A stretch of DNA of 64,000 nucleotides from the NCBI GenBank assembly GCA_038087035.1, contig CP051187.1, positions 3,291,001 through 3,355,000 on the forward strand, given 5' to 3'. The notes beneath the pieces were generated by a model. That model made no database searches, was not told where the DNA came from, and was given only the letters and a program-made list of their open reading frames with translations. This document shows, one piece after another, positions 16,806 to 24,800 of this stretch. Position numbers and translations under genes: made by a program. How positions within the stretch are numbered: position 1 is the stretch's first letter; each line of letters begins with the position of its first letter. The DNA comes from Gloeotrichia echinulata CP02. Its GTDB lineage: Bacteria; Cyanobacteriota; Cyanobacteriia; Cyanobacteriales; Nostocaceae.

Positions 16806-17705
16806 TTAAACAACAAATTCTTCGGTTAAACAAGTCCCGTCTAATACCATTTTGACACTGAACTTTTCTTCGTGCTGACAGCTAAATTCTAGTTGTATCC
16901 AGTCATCTGCATTTCTGGCTTGTGCTTCCATACAAGGATTTCCCGCTTCATCGATAATTATCAGTTGTAAATTTGCTGGCAAATGGATAGAATCTTCACC
17001 AGGATACACTCGCAGGCGAATATCAAAAACTTCACTGGCTGTGGGGGTTAATTGCACTAACAATAGTATTTGTCTTCCTATATCAATCACTTTGGCTCGA
17101 CTAATGGCTTTGGAGCGGGTTGTGGTATATCTGGTGATAAAATTACTAGCTAGTACCAACTCTGGGGATTGCCAATCGGCAGCAAATATGCCTCCAACCC
17201 ATTGACGCAGATTTACCAGTAGCTTTTGTTTATGTATAATATTAATCAGGGCATCGAAAGATTGCAGTTGTGCTATTTGCAGTGTTTGTGGTGTTTCACT
17301 CATCACCATTGCTGGGGTAAATCCCAACAATTCTACAAAGTCTAAATGCTGACTAAATTGAACGCCTATATAACCAATTCTGTCAGATGTTGTCTCTGCC
17401 GGCAAAATTATCTCCGTTTCACCGGGTAACACGGGACGACATTCCAGCTTACCTACACCAGGTAAAATCAGGTCAGCAACATTAAAAATTTCTCTTAAAC
17501 CACGACGCCAGCTGTCGCTTTGATTCAGCGCTGTGTCAATTTTCAGCCATTTGAGGTAACTGTGAACGGCATATACTGCTAAAGTATTGAGATAAACTTG
17601 TTTTCCCTTTTGGGGGTTATCTTGTTGGGCAGCAAATTCTGTAGCCCAAAGGTGGGCTTTTTTGGTGATGGGGACGCTTAAATGTTGTGCTTCTGTGGTT
17701 TTCAT
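16806..17705 (-). CDS. DUF1822 family protein
   Basis: 299 residues. The start (MKTTEAQHLSVPITKKAHLWATEFA), KGKQVYLNTLAVYAVHSYLKWL at about 35-55 and the W-rich middle (VNLRQWVGGIFAADWQ) are typical of DUF1822, a cyanobacterial family usually sitting between a sigma-70-like gene and a CHAT or CHASE2 gene. The same order exists here except that a TnpB element lies directly upstream. The sequence before the ATG comes from the element side (TTTCTACCCATTTTTCTG) and shows no purine-rich ribosome-binding site, so native translation signals may have been lost. The biochemical role is unknown. Confidence 0.85.
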   Translation of the reverse strand: MKTTEAQHLSVPITKKAHLWATEFAAQQDNPQKGKQVYLNTLAVYAVHSYLKWLKIDTALNQSDSWRRGLREIFNVADLILPGVGKLECRPVLPGETEIILPAETTSDRIGYIGVQFSQHLDFVELLGFTPAMVMSETPQTLQIAQLQSFDALINIIHKQKLLVNLRQWVGGIFAADWQSPELVLASNFITRYTTTRSKAISRAKVIDIGRQILLLVQLTPTASEVFDIRLRVYPGEDSIHLPANLQLIIIDEAGNPCMEAQARNADDWIQLEFSCQHEEKFSVKMVLDGTCLTEEFVV

Positions 17706-17709
17706 CAGA

Positions 17710-18998
17710 AAAATGGGTAGAAACCCCGTCCTTTTAGGACGGCTTTACATGGAATGTGGTAGAATGTGAGGCATGGAAAAAGCCTACCGCTACCGTTTTT
17801 ACCCAACTGCCGAGCAAGAACAAATATTGCGCCGGACAATTGGTTGTGTGCGGTTGGTTTTTAACAAAGCTTTGGCTTCCCGAACCGAGGCTTGGTATGA
17901 AAGGCAAGAACGAGTAGACTACGTTCAAACCTCCACCATGTTGACGCAGTGGAAGAAACTCGAAGACCTGCAATTTCTCAATGAGGTTAGTTGTGTACCA
18001 CTGCAACAAGGCTTGAGACATCTGCAAACAGCGTTTACGAACTTCTTTGCTGGTAGGGCAAAATACCCCAACTTCAAGAAGAAACGCAGTGGTGGCAGTG
18101 CAGAGTTTACCAAGTCGGCTTTTAGATGGAAGGACGGACAAGTATATTTGGCAAAGTGTTCTGAGCCACTGCCAATTAAATGGTCTAGGCAACTGCCAAA
18201 TGGGTGCGAACCTAGTACCATCACAGTTAAACTTGAGCCTTCTGGACGCTGGTTTGTCAGTTTGCGGATTAACGATCCGACTGATGAAACCATGCAGCCA
18301 ATTGATAGTGCTGTAGGGATGGATGTCGGGGTGAGTAGTCTTGTAACCCTGAGTACGGGTGAAAAAATTGCTAACCCCAAAGCGTTTAACAAACACTATC
18401 AAAAGTTGCGGAAAGCGCAAAAGTCTTTGAGCCGGAAACAAAAATCTTCTCGCAACCGAGACAAAGCAAGACTCAAGGTAGCTCGCATTCAAGCTAAAAT
18501 CTCTGATTCTCGAAAAGACCATTTGCACAAACTGACAACTCGGCTGATTCGTGAAAACCAAACGATAGTGGTTGAGGATCTGGCAGTTAAGAATATGGTC
18601 AAAAATCCCCAGCTCGCCCGTGCTATCAGTGATGCTGCATGGGGTGAATTGGTGAGACAACTGGAGTACAAAGCCAAGTGGTACGGACGAACCTTGGTAA
18701 AAATTGACCGATGGTTCCCCAGTTCTAAACGCTGTCTTAATTGCGGTCACGTTGTGGAAAAATTGCCGTTGAGTATCCGAGAGTGGGATTGCCCCAACTG
18801 TGGGACGCACCACGACCGGGATATCAATGCAGCTAAAAACATTTTGGCTGCAGGACTTGCAGTTACAGTCTGTGGAGCGAACATAAGACCTGATGGGCAT
18901 AAGTCTAAAGGGCAGTTGCGAAAAACCAGTAATGGAAGGAAACAGAAACCTAAGTCGTGAGTCTTAGGAATCACCGCACTTTTAGGGCGGTGAGGATG
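17710..18998 (+). mobile_element. IS200/IS605-type element with tnpB only
   Basis: The element contains tnpB but no Y1 transposase (tnpA). Subterminal hairpins are visible: ACCCCGTCCTTTTAGGACGG on the left and CACCGC-ACTTTTAG-GGCGGTG on the right, the latter just past the tnpB stop where the guide (omega) RNA end is expected. Exact boundaries are uncertain by several bases. It splits the sigma/DUF1822/CHAT operon, and the stop codon of the sigma-like gene falls at its right edge. Confidence 0.75.
17773..18960 (+). CDS. tnpB: TnpB RNA-guided nuclease (IS200/IS605 OrfB)
   Basis: 395 residues, ATG at 17773. The N-terminus MEKAYRYRFYPTAEQEQIL is the usual OrfB helix-turn-helix start. All three RuvC acids appear intact: D184 in VGMDVGVSSL, E268 in VVEDLAV, and D350 in HDRDINAAKNIL. 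The zinc ribbon is intact (CLNCG at 321-325 and CPNCG at 340-344). TnpB cleaves DNA under the direction of an RNA from the element's right end. The protein length is normal and there is no frameshift, so it may be active. It is encoded against the direction of the operon it interrupts. A 388-codon open frame on the opposite strand is a shadow. Confidence 0.93.
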   Translation: MEKAYRYRFYPTAEQEQILRRTIGCVRLVFNKALASRTEAWYERQERVDYVQTSTMLTQWKKLEDLQFLNEVSCVPLQQGLRHLQTAFTNFFAGRAKYPNFKKKRSGGSAEFTKSAFRWKDGQVYLAKCSEPLPIKWSRQLPNGCEPSTITVKLEPSGRWFVSLRINDPTDETMQPIDSAVGMDVGVSSLVTLSTGEKIANPKAFNKHYQKLRKAQKSLSRKQKSSRNRDKARLKVARIQAKISDSRKDHLHKLTTRLIRENQTIVVEDLAVKNMVKNPQLARAISDAAWGELVRQLEYKAKWYGRTLVKIDRWFPSSKRCLNCGHVVEKLPLSIREWDCPNCGTHHDRDINAAKNILAAGLAVTVCGANIRPDGHKSKGQLRKTSNGRKQKPKS

Positions 18999-19676
18999 TC
19001 AAAGTTCATATCCCAAATTAATGCCAATTTCTCGTAACATCGGAAGACACTTGTTCTTCCAATGGGAGTAGAGAGTTTGGTTACTTATATTAAACTCTCT
19101 GGCAATATCAGCGATTTTATGAGGCGGTTGTTCTAAAATTAAGCGTATTGCCAATATCTGACAATGGCATTCTGGGCATTTTTTGGGAGAAATAGCTGTT
19201 AAATTGCCGTTTTCATCTTGTTCGATGTATTTTCTAATTCGGTTACTCAGAGTCTGATTTTGCTTTTCTTGGATTTTGGCAATTTTTTGCTCTAGCAAGT
19301 CTAAGGTCAGACTGGGTAATAAATCCAACCGAGTTGTTTCTTTACCTTCATCGCCCCCGATGGGTGTGTCTAAACTGATGGTATAATTACTGTCTGGGAG
19401 ATGCAAATCTTTAATTCGCCATTTCAGGTAGCCATTAATCCAAGTGACTACACTTTGTTGCAAAGAAGGCGATCGCGCTTCAAATTTACAAATGTTTTTG
19501 CAGAACCATTCCCAGGTTCGATTTAAGGCGTCTAAATAGTCTTGGTGGGAAGACTTGTAGATCCCAGGGATTTGTTGAATATTGATCAGCAATCTATTTA
19601 ATGCTTTCTGTCTTTCTGGACTGGGGTCAGGGTGTCTACATACCTCATTAATGAGGTTTTGAAGTTTTTCATCCAC
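18999..19676 (-). CDS. sigma-70-like transcription factor of the DUF1822 operon type
   Basis: 225 residues with a GTG start (MDEKLQNLINEV) after GGGAG. The N-terminal half (PSPERQKALNRLL, FEARSPSLQQSVVTWINGYLKWRIKD) resembles the region-2-like part of cyanobacterial group-3-type sigma factors. The C-terminal part has a region-4-like helix-turn-helix (PHKIADIAREFNISNQTLYS) and a CPECHCQ segment. The last codons and TGA stop abut the TnpB element's right end (GATGTCAAAG), so the C-terminus may have been altered by the insertion. In family context it should direct RNA polymerase in a pathway with the DUF1822 and CHAT proteins; the sigma assignment is by resemblance only. Confidence 0.75.
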   Translation of the reverse strand: MDEKLQNLINEVCRHPDPSPERQKALNRLLINIQQIPGIYKSSHQDYLDALNRTWEWFCKNICKFEARSPSLQQSVVTWINGYLKWRIKDLHLPDSNYTISLDTPIGGDEGKETTRLDLLPSLTLDLLEQKIAKIQEKQNQTLSNRIRKYIEQDENGNLTAISPKKCPECHCQILAIRLILEQPPHKIADIAREFNISNQTLYSHWKNKCLPMLREIGINLGYEL

Positions 19677-20006
19677 AGCGGGTTTTCTCCCGAGCTGCTA
19701 TGTTTGTGATTTCCATAACTAAAAGACAGGAAGCTTTGACAATTTTAGTGTAACTGATTTTACATATTCTCTGGCAAGAGAAAAATAGCTGTTTCACAAA
19801 ACGCAATTCCCAATTGCATTTTGCGAATTATTTTCACCCCAGGGCTATTTCATTCTTAAATTTTCCGCTTGATATTCAGGGCGTGATTGACGAAAAATTG
19901 GCATTTTTGAGGACTTTGTTTGGGTGCTATTGTTTGGTTTTTACCAAAAAATTCCCAACCTCCCCGACAAACTAATAATAGCAATTTGAAAAAACAATGG
20001 GACAGA

Positions 20007-20039
20007 TAGGGTAAGGGCGCAAGGCCTTGCGCCCCTACA
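20007..20039. repeat. GGGCGCAAGGCCTTGCGCCC palindrome
   Basis: A solitary copy of the dispersed palindromic core found inside MITE family C, in the 636-bp gap between the sigma-like and DICT-kinase genes. The rest of that gap, apart from the family B element, shows no recognisable feature. Confidence 0.7.
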
Positions 20040-20081
20040 GATTATCAATGTGTTGCAAAGATTTTTTGAATTGGTATAATC

Positions 20082-20207
20082 CAATATAGTTCAGTTAAGG
20101 AAAATTGTCGTAGGGGCACGGCACGAATAAAATTGTCATTAGAAGAAAAGATTTTGGATGCCGTGCCCCTACACTGTATACCATTCGAGCCTAACTGAAC
20201 TGTATTG
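20082..20207. mobile_element. MITE, family B, with imperfect 10-bp target duplication
   Basis: A 126-bp element, inverted relative to the copy at 51263-51388. Ends CAATATAGTTCAGTTAAGG and CAATACAGTTCAGTTAGG; the inner ends carry GTAGGGGCACGGCA. Flanks are TGGTATAATC (20072-20081) and TGGTACAATC (20208-20217), nine of ten matching. Confidence 0.85.
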
Positions 20208-20312
20208 TGGTACAATCCAATCATAAATTTTGAGGGGTTGTTCGTAGTTGCGCTACCCTGGGGGAAAGCTGGGCGAATAGCGCTCCGATAATCAAGAGCG
20301 CTAAGGACAGTG

Positions 20313-21794
20313 TCAATTGCTGACCGTCGTCAACTGAACTGTAAAAGTTGAACCTTCAGACAACTTACTTTTGACAGAAATAGAACCACCACTACGCCAA
20401 AGTAACTGCTGGACAATTGTCAAGCCCAATCCAGGTCCACTAGAGTCTTCTGTTATCCCTGAACGCACTCGATAAAAGCTGTCAAAGATTTTCGGGATTT
20501 CGCTTTCCGCAATACCTATACCTGTGTCGCGAAATTCCAATTGGACATTAACGCCCTGAATTCGCGCTTTTACCGACACTTGACCGCCATTGGGGGTAAA
20601 TTTAATGCTGTTGTGCAGTAGATTAATCACAATCAGCTTGAGTCCTCCACTGACACATCTCACAAATGGGAGTTCAGAGGGTACAGTGTAGCCTAACATT
20701 ATACCTTTTTCCTGGGCTACAGGCTGGTAGGTGCTGACTACTCCAGGCACAATATCCGAGAGACGTACTAACTCTAGGGGAGTCTCCGCCAAATTTTGCT
20801 CTAGATATACCAAATCCAATAAACCAGTAATCAGGGAACTTTGGCGATCGCACTCTCGTTTGAGCATCTGTAAATAACGTTGACGCTGGGGAGGTTTGAG
20901 AGCAGGTGAATTCAACAGCGAAAGTGCTGTTTTCATGTGCGTTAGAGGTGTACGTAACTCTTGACAGACATTTCTCAAGTATTCATCTTTGAGTACTTCT
21001 TGGTTATGCAATTTTTGATTTCGCTGCTGGAACTTGGCGAGACGCCGTGTCATAATTTGATGATTAATTTCCTCCTGTTGCTGCATTTGTTTTGCCAATA
21101 GCTGATTCATTAATGCTGGTTGTGGCGCTGTAGGGTAAATAAAATCAGCCACCGATACCATTGGAAATGATTCTGGTGTTCTAGCTTGTTTAATACCATC
21201 TAATACTCGTTCTATTATTCTGCCTTCAACCGTAGTTATCGCCAACAAAGGCGGGGTATTTTTGGGGTTTACCCTCTGGAAATTCTGGGTTTTGCGTCGT
21301 CGTTTCAACGGTCGATGAGCCAAAATTAAACTACAAAACTGGGGCGACAATACGATAAAAAAGTATTCTCGCCACAGTTGGCTATTGGGTAGTAATTGCA
21401 AGTTGATGAGATGGAAAGATGCGGGAGATACGGGAACTGAGGGAAATGAGGGAAATGAGGAAAATGAGGGAGATAGGGGAAGTATTTTCTGTCCCCTTGC
21501 TTCCTCACCTCCCCCATTCTCACCCTTGCTTCCACTCTGTGCAATTTGACAAGTATAGATGACACCAGATGAACCCATAGACGATTGATAACGCACTAAT
21601 TCGGAGTGCCAAATTTTTCCTGGTGGTAGCTTCACCCATAAAGTGGCTGCTATTTGCTGTTCAATGAGTAAGTCAATTTGTGACCTTACTAGTGATAGTA
21701 GTGTAGCAGGTCTCAGACGCAATGCTTGGGGAGGGGCTGGCACACCTAAAGCCAGGCGATAAACAGACAGATCCTGAGCCAGAAAATTATTCAT
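20313..21794 (-). CDS. DICT-domain sensor histidine kinase
   Basis: 493 residues, soluble. Residues about 1-210 resemble the DICT sensory domain found with cyanobacterial histidine kinases and diguanylate cyclases (LRPATLLSLVRSQIDLLIEQQIAATLWVKLPPGK). The kinase core is complete: H-box ELRTPLTHMKTAL, N-box NLLHNSIKFTPNGG, G1 RDTGIGIAESE, F-box IFDSFYRV and G2 GPGLGLTIVQQL. A low-complexity stretch at about residues 80-120 (SPSFSSFPSFPSVPVSP), encoded by a GGGAAATGAGG repeat at about 21420-21490, interrupts the sensory part and looks like an in-frame repeat expansion. No response regulator gene is adjacent. The start ATG lacks a clear ribosome-binding site. Confidence 0.85.
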   Translation of the reverse strand: MNNFLAQDLSVYRLALGVPAPPQALRLRPATLLSLVRSQIDLLIEQQIAATLWVKLPPGKIWHSELVRYQSSMGSSGVIYTCQIAQSGSKGENGGGEEARGQKILPLSPSFSSFPSFPSVPVSPASFHLINLQLLPNSQLWREYFFIVLSPQFCSLILAHRPLKRRRKTQNFQRVNPKNTPPLLAITTVEGRIIERVLDGIKQARTPESFPMVSVADFIYPTAPQPALMNQLLAKQMQQQEEINHQIMTRRLAKFQQRNQKLHNQEVLKDEYLRNVCQELRTPLTHMKTALSLLNSPALKPPQRQRYLQMLKRECDRQSSLITGLLDLVYLEQNLAETPLELVRLSDIVPGVVSTYQPVAQEKGIMLGYTVPSELPFVRCVSGGLKLIVINLLHNSIKFTPNGGQVSVKARIQGVNVQLEFRDTGIGIAESEIPKIFDSFYRVRSGITEDSSGPGLGLTIVQQLLWRSGGSISVKSKLSEGSTFTVQLTTVSN

Positions 21795-22103
21795 GAGTCA
21801 AGGAGGAAAAACTAGGCTTGATGAAGGCAGAAATAACTTGATTTTGGATTTTCATCCTTTATATTTACATTTTTAAGGAATTAAATACGTAAACAAACAT
21901 GAATTATTAATTATCATTGATAAATGATAAATCAAGTCATATGTATCATTTAGCGTATATATTAACAACGATTTTGAGTTTAATCAATTGATAATTGATG
22001 ATTTATTTGCGGTTTTATTTCTCGGCTTAAGTCCTGAAGGCTTGATTAATTCTATAGTAGAGACACGAGGGGTCGTATCTCTACTAAATCAAACATCTCC
22101 GTA
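21795..22103. other. AT-rich intergenic region without recognised features
   Basis: 309 bp between the kinase start and the murE stop, with short AT-rich palindromes (TATCATTGATAAATGATA) near 21915-21930 and no open frame. The kinase promoter should lie here. Confidence 0.4.
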
Positions 22104-23606
22104 TTAACCTTGTATATTCAGTCTGGTTTGTAAAGCATCGCGTGCGTGTTCTCTGTCATCAAAGTGAATTTTCTCTGTGCCGAGAATTTGGTAATCTTCG
22201 TGACCTTTACCAGCGAGTAAGACCCCATCACCGGGTTGAGCTTGTAAAATAGCGGTACGAATTGCAGAAGCGCGATCGCCATTGACTATTGGTTGAATGG
22301 TATCAGGAATACCCGCCAAAACATCTTGCAAAATCCGTTCTGGGTCTTCAGTGCGGGGATTATCGGAAGTCACCACCGCCAGATCAGCTAATTCAGCGGC
22401 GATTTTACCCATTTTCGGGCGCTTAGTGCGATCGCGATCTCCACCACAGCCAAACACACAAATTACCTTACCAGGAATAAACGGCCGAGCTGCTTTGAGC
22501 AAATTCTCCAAACTATCTGGTGTATGGGCATAATCCACAATCACGCTAATATCTTGGTCAGGCTGAATTTGTACCCGTTCCATCCGTCCAGGAACACCGG
22601 GAAACTCACCGATAGCTGCAGCCACTAACTGCAAATCTACACCCAAATGTAACACCGCACCGACCGCCGCCAACAGATTTTCTAAATTATATTGACCAAC
22701 TAGCGGCGAACGGAAAGCAACAGTCCCCCTAGGTGTATGCAAAGTACCGCTAACACCATTCGGCTGATAACTCAAATCACTCAACCACAAATCAGCGGTG
22801 GGATTGTTAACACTATAACTCCACACCCGTTCTGGACTCAAGGACGCAATTAATCGCCCACCGTAAGCATCATCAGCATTAATTATCGCCCGTCCTTGAA
22901 GATAATCAGCACTGAACAACAAAGACTTAGCCGCGAAATAATCTTCCATATCGCGGTGATAATCCAGATGGTCTTGAGTCAGATTGCTGAATACAGCCAC
23001 CTCAAACTTACAACCCAAAACACGACCTTGAGCCAAAGCGTGGGAACTAACTTCCATCACACCCAACTCACAACCAGCATTGACAGCTTCGCCCAACTGC
23101 TGTTGCAATTCTACAGCAAACGGCGTCGTATGGACAGCAGTTTGCTCAAAACCAGGCCAACGAGTGTAGAGAGTTCCCATCAAAGCCGTGGGTCGATTGG
23201 CTTTGTCTAGGAGATATTCAATCAAATGAGTGGTCGTAGTCTTACCATTGGTACCAGTCACACCCACCAACTTCAGTTTTTGCCCAGGATAACCATAAAA
23301 AACACTAGCTAATTGGGCACAGACTTGAGTCATATTAGACCCAGTGACCACCATAGCCTCAGAGGTAGGCGGCTGTTTTTTTGCAGCTTCAGGAGAAATA
23401 ATAGCAGCCACCGCACCCGAGGCGATCGCACTTGGCCAAAATTCTCCACCATCCACCCGCGTTCCCGGCATCCCTATAAATAAATCTCCCACACCGCAAG
23501 CATGGGAATTCGTTTTCAAGCCTGTAACTTCTGCATCGTCCCCAGCAGAATTATGAGGCACATTTTCCCAACCATCTACCGCAGCTAGTAATTCCCGCAA
23601 TTTCAT
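22104..23606 (-). CDS. murE: UDP-N-acetylmuramoyl-tripeptide synthetase MurE
   Basis: 500 residues from the ATG at 23606, which follows GAGG; an upstream TTG in frame is unlikely. The protein adds meso-diaminopimelate to UDP-MurNAc-L-Ala-D-Glu in the cytoplasm. The Mur ligase ATP motif GVTGTNGKTTTTHL is at about 110-123, the middle domain has the family's His-rich stretch (EVSSHALAQGR, SNLTQDHLDYHRDMEDYF), and the substrate-defining DNPR motif (TSDNPRTEDPERIL) identifies the diaminopimelate-adding enzyme. Length is normal. A glutaredoxin-like gene ends 53 bp ahead of its start on the same strand. Confidence 0.97.
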   Translation of the reverse strand: MKLRELLAAVDGWENVPHNSAGDDAEVTGLKTNSHACGVGDLFIGMPGTRVDGGEFWPSAIASGAVAAIISPEAAKKQPPTSEAMVVTGSNMTQVCAQLASVFYGYPGQKLKLVGVTGTNGKTTTTHLIEYLLDKANRPTALMGTLYTRWPGFEQTAVHTTPFAVELQQQLGEAVNAGCELGVMEVSSHALAQGRVLGCKFEVAVFSNLTQDHLDYHRDMEDYFAAKSLLFSADYLQGRAIINADDAYGGRLIASLSPERVWSYSVNNPTADLWLSDLSYQPNGVSGTLHTPRGTVAFRSPLVGQYNLENLLAAVGAVLHLGVDLQLVAAAIGEFPGVPGRMERVQIQPDQDISVIVDYAHTPDSLENLLKAARPFIPGKVICVFGCGGDRDRTKRPKMGKIAAELADLAVVTSDNPRTEDPERILQDVLAGIPDTIQPIVNGDRASAIRTAILQAQPGDGVLLAGKGHEDYQILGTEKIHFDDREHARDALQTRLNIQG

Positions 23607-23658
23607 TTGCTGAACCTCGTGACACAATTCACTTGCGCTTATTCTGCATTATTTTTTG

Positions 23659-23952
23659 CTAGTTGGCTAAACACTTGCGTAGCATTTGTTCCAACTGCTG
23701 CACAGTAGCACGAGGCGAAGGACGTGGCAAAGGTTTCTCAAATACATCTGACTCTTTTTGGCTGTCCTGTGCTTCTTGACGGTTCGATAAATACAAAACC
23801 GGGACTTCATACTGATAGGCATTGTACCAATCATCACGAGTCGTAATATCCCGAAGTTCCAACTCAAACTGGAGATTTTCGATTTTTTCCAGCTTTTCCA
23901 GCAAACCCTCACACAGATGACATCCAGGCTTAGTGTATAAAATTAATCGCAT
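23659..23952 (-). CDS. glutaredoxin-like thiol-disulfide protein
   Basis: 97 residues. The N-terminus LILYTKPGCHLCEGLLEKL carries a CxxC redox site, followed by the cis-Pro region EVPVLYL, matching the glutaredoxin-like DUF836 family. It lies directly ahead of murE on the same strand. The stretch of residues about 58-75 (NRQEAQDSQKESDVFEKPLP) is longer and more charged than in minimal members. The redox partner is unknown. Confidence 0.85.
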   Translation of the reverse strand: MRLILYTKPGCHLCEGLLEKLEKIENLQFELELRDITTRDDWYNAYQYEVPVLYLSNRQEAQDSQKESDVFEKPLPRPSPRATVQQLEQMLRKCLAN

Positions 23953-24026
23953 TGGTTTTTCTAGGGGCGATCGCGTTTCTACAAGCCATGATAGGGGATG
24001 GGGGATTGGGGATTGGGCACAAGGCC

Positions 24027-24194
24027 TAGTCCCGCGATTTCAAACTCTTTGTTTAGCCGGATAAATTTTTAGATACCCCTAAATCCACACGATATGATAC
24101 CAGCTGTAGGGGCACGGCATTGCCGTGCCCCCACTCGCTCCTACATGTGTCAGCGTTTTAGTGGTATTGTATAAGACTTTGAAAACACGCCCTA
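24027..24194. mobile_element. MITE, family A, second copy
   Basis: Left end TAGTCCCGCGATTTCAAA is identical to the copy at 1151, and the interior aligns throughout (GTTTAGCCGGATAAATTTTT). The right end has drifted (TTTGAAAACACGCCCTA). The middle contains the GGGGCACGGCATTGCCGTGC palindrome where copy 1 has a shorter sequence. Confidence 0.75.
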
Positions 24195-24219
24195 GATCCC
24201 CTACTTTAACTTGCAACGA

Positions 24220-24316
24220 GTATACAGTGTAGGGAACATCCAAAATCTTTTCTTCTAATGACAATTTTATTCGTGCCGTGCCCCTACGACAATTTTCCTT
24301 AACATCCCTGTATTGG
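24220..24316. mobile_element. decayed MITE, family B
   Basis: The interior (CCAAAATCTTTTCTTCTAAT, TTCGTGCCGTGCCCCTAC) matches the copies at 20082 and 51263, but the left end is lost and the right end is altered (CCTTAACATCCCTGTATTGG). Confidence 0.65.
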
Positions 24317-24318
24317 CA

Positions 24319-24604
24319 CTAAATCCACTTCTGAGAATCGTATTTCAGAGTGGGAAATTCCTCTGGAGAGAGAACTTTGCGATCGCTCTCACTAACATTC
24401 GGATTATTCGTCAAGTAGCCCGAAATCCATTCGCATCCATAGTCGATTAGTTGATCTAGCCCTAAGTCTGGCTTCAAATTCCACAGAATGGCTGTCTTGT
24501 CATTGCTTGCTGAGGCGAGTATCTGACCATCGGGGCTAAAATCTAGCGCATTAACCTGATCGTTATGTCCGTGTAAAGTTTTCTTAAACGTACCGTCTAG
24601 ATTC
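24319..24604 (-). pseudogene. C-terminal remnant of a caspase-STAND-WD40 gene (WD40 blades)
   Basis: Read on the minus strand, 24604 to 24319 encodes NLDGTFKKTLHGHNDQVNAL, then DFSPDGQILASASNDKTAIL and WNLKPDLGLDQLIDYGCEWI, ending ...KYDSQKWI and a stop. HGHNDQVNAxDFSPDGQ and the following blade are classic WD40. The tail after the last blade (C-W, two-stretch LTNNPNVSESDRKVL) is typical of cyanobacterial WD40 proteins with N-terminal caspase and ATPase domains. It is separated by a 196-bp element from a caspase/STAND N-terminus on the same strand, so the two are probably ends of one gene. Confidence 0.85.
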
Positions 24605-24800
24605 GGTTCTTGCGTACTTAGCGTGCTAAATATGTTGAAAAATAAGCTTGAACTCCTTGCTGGGATAAGATGACAGCCATTATTTACTGCCTTTTAGGTC
24701 TGATGATTAAAATTTTGGCTATAAGCGCCTGTAAGCCTTGATTTTAAAACAAAGTTATCGACTGTAATTAAAAATTTAGCACGTTAAGTACGCAAGAACC
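24605..24800. mobile_element. 196-bp MITE, family E, copy 1
   Basis: Inverted ends start GGTTCTTGCGTACTTARCGT and extend about 27 bp with one mismatch. The element lies between the caspase/STAND N-terminus and the WD40 C-terminus. Its right end supplies the last four residues and the stop codon of the truncated caspase frame. There is no flanking duplication (GTCTAGATTC against GGATACGCCA). A 196-bp homologue lies at 51988-52183 in the opposite orientation. Confidence 0.88.

Noticed and set aside
17734..18900. 388-codon frame opposite tnpB
   Set aside because: The sense frame has all TnpB motifs; the opposite frame is a shadow without recognisable domains.
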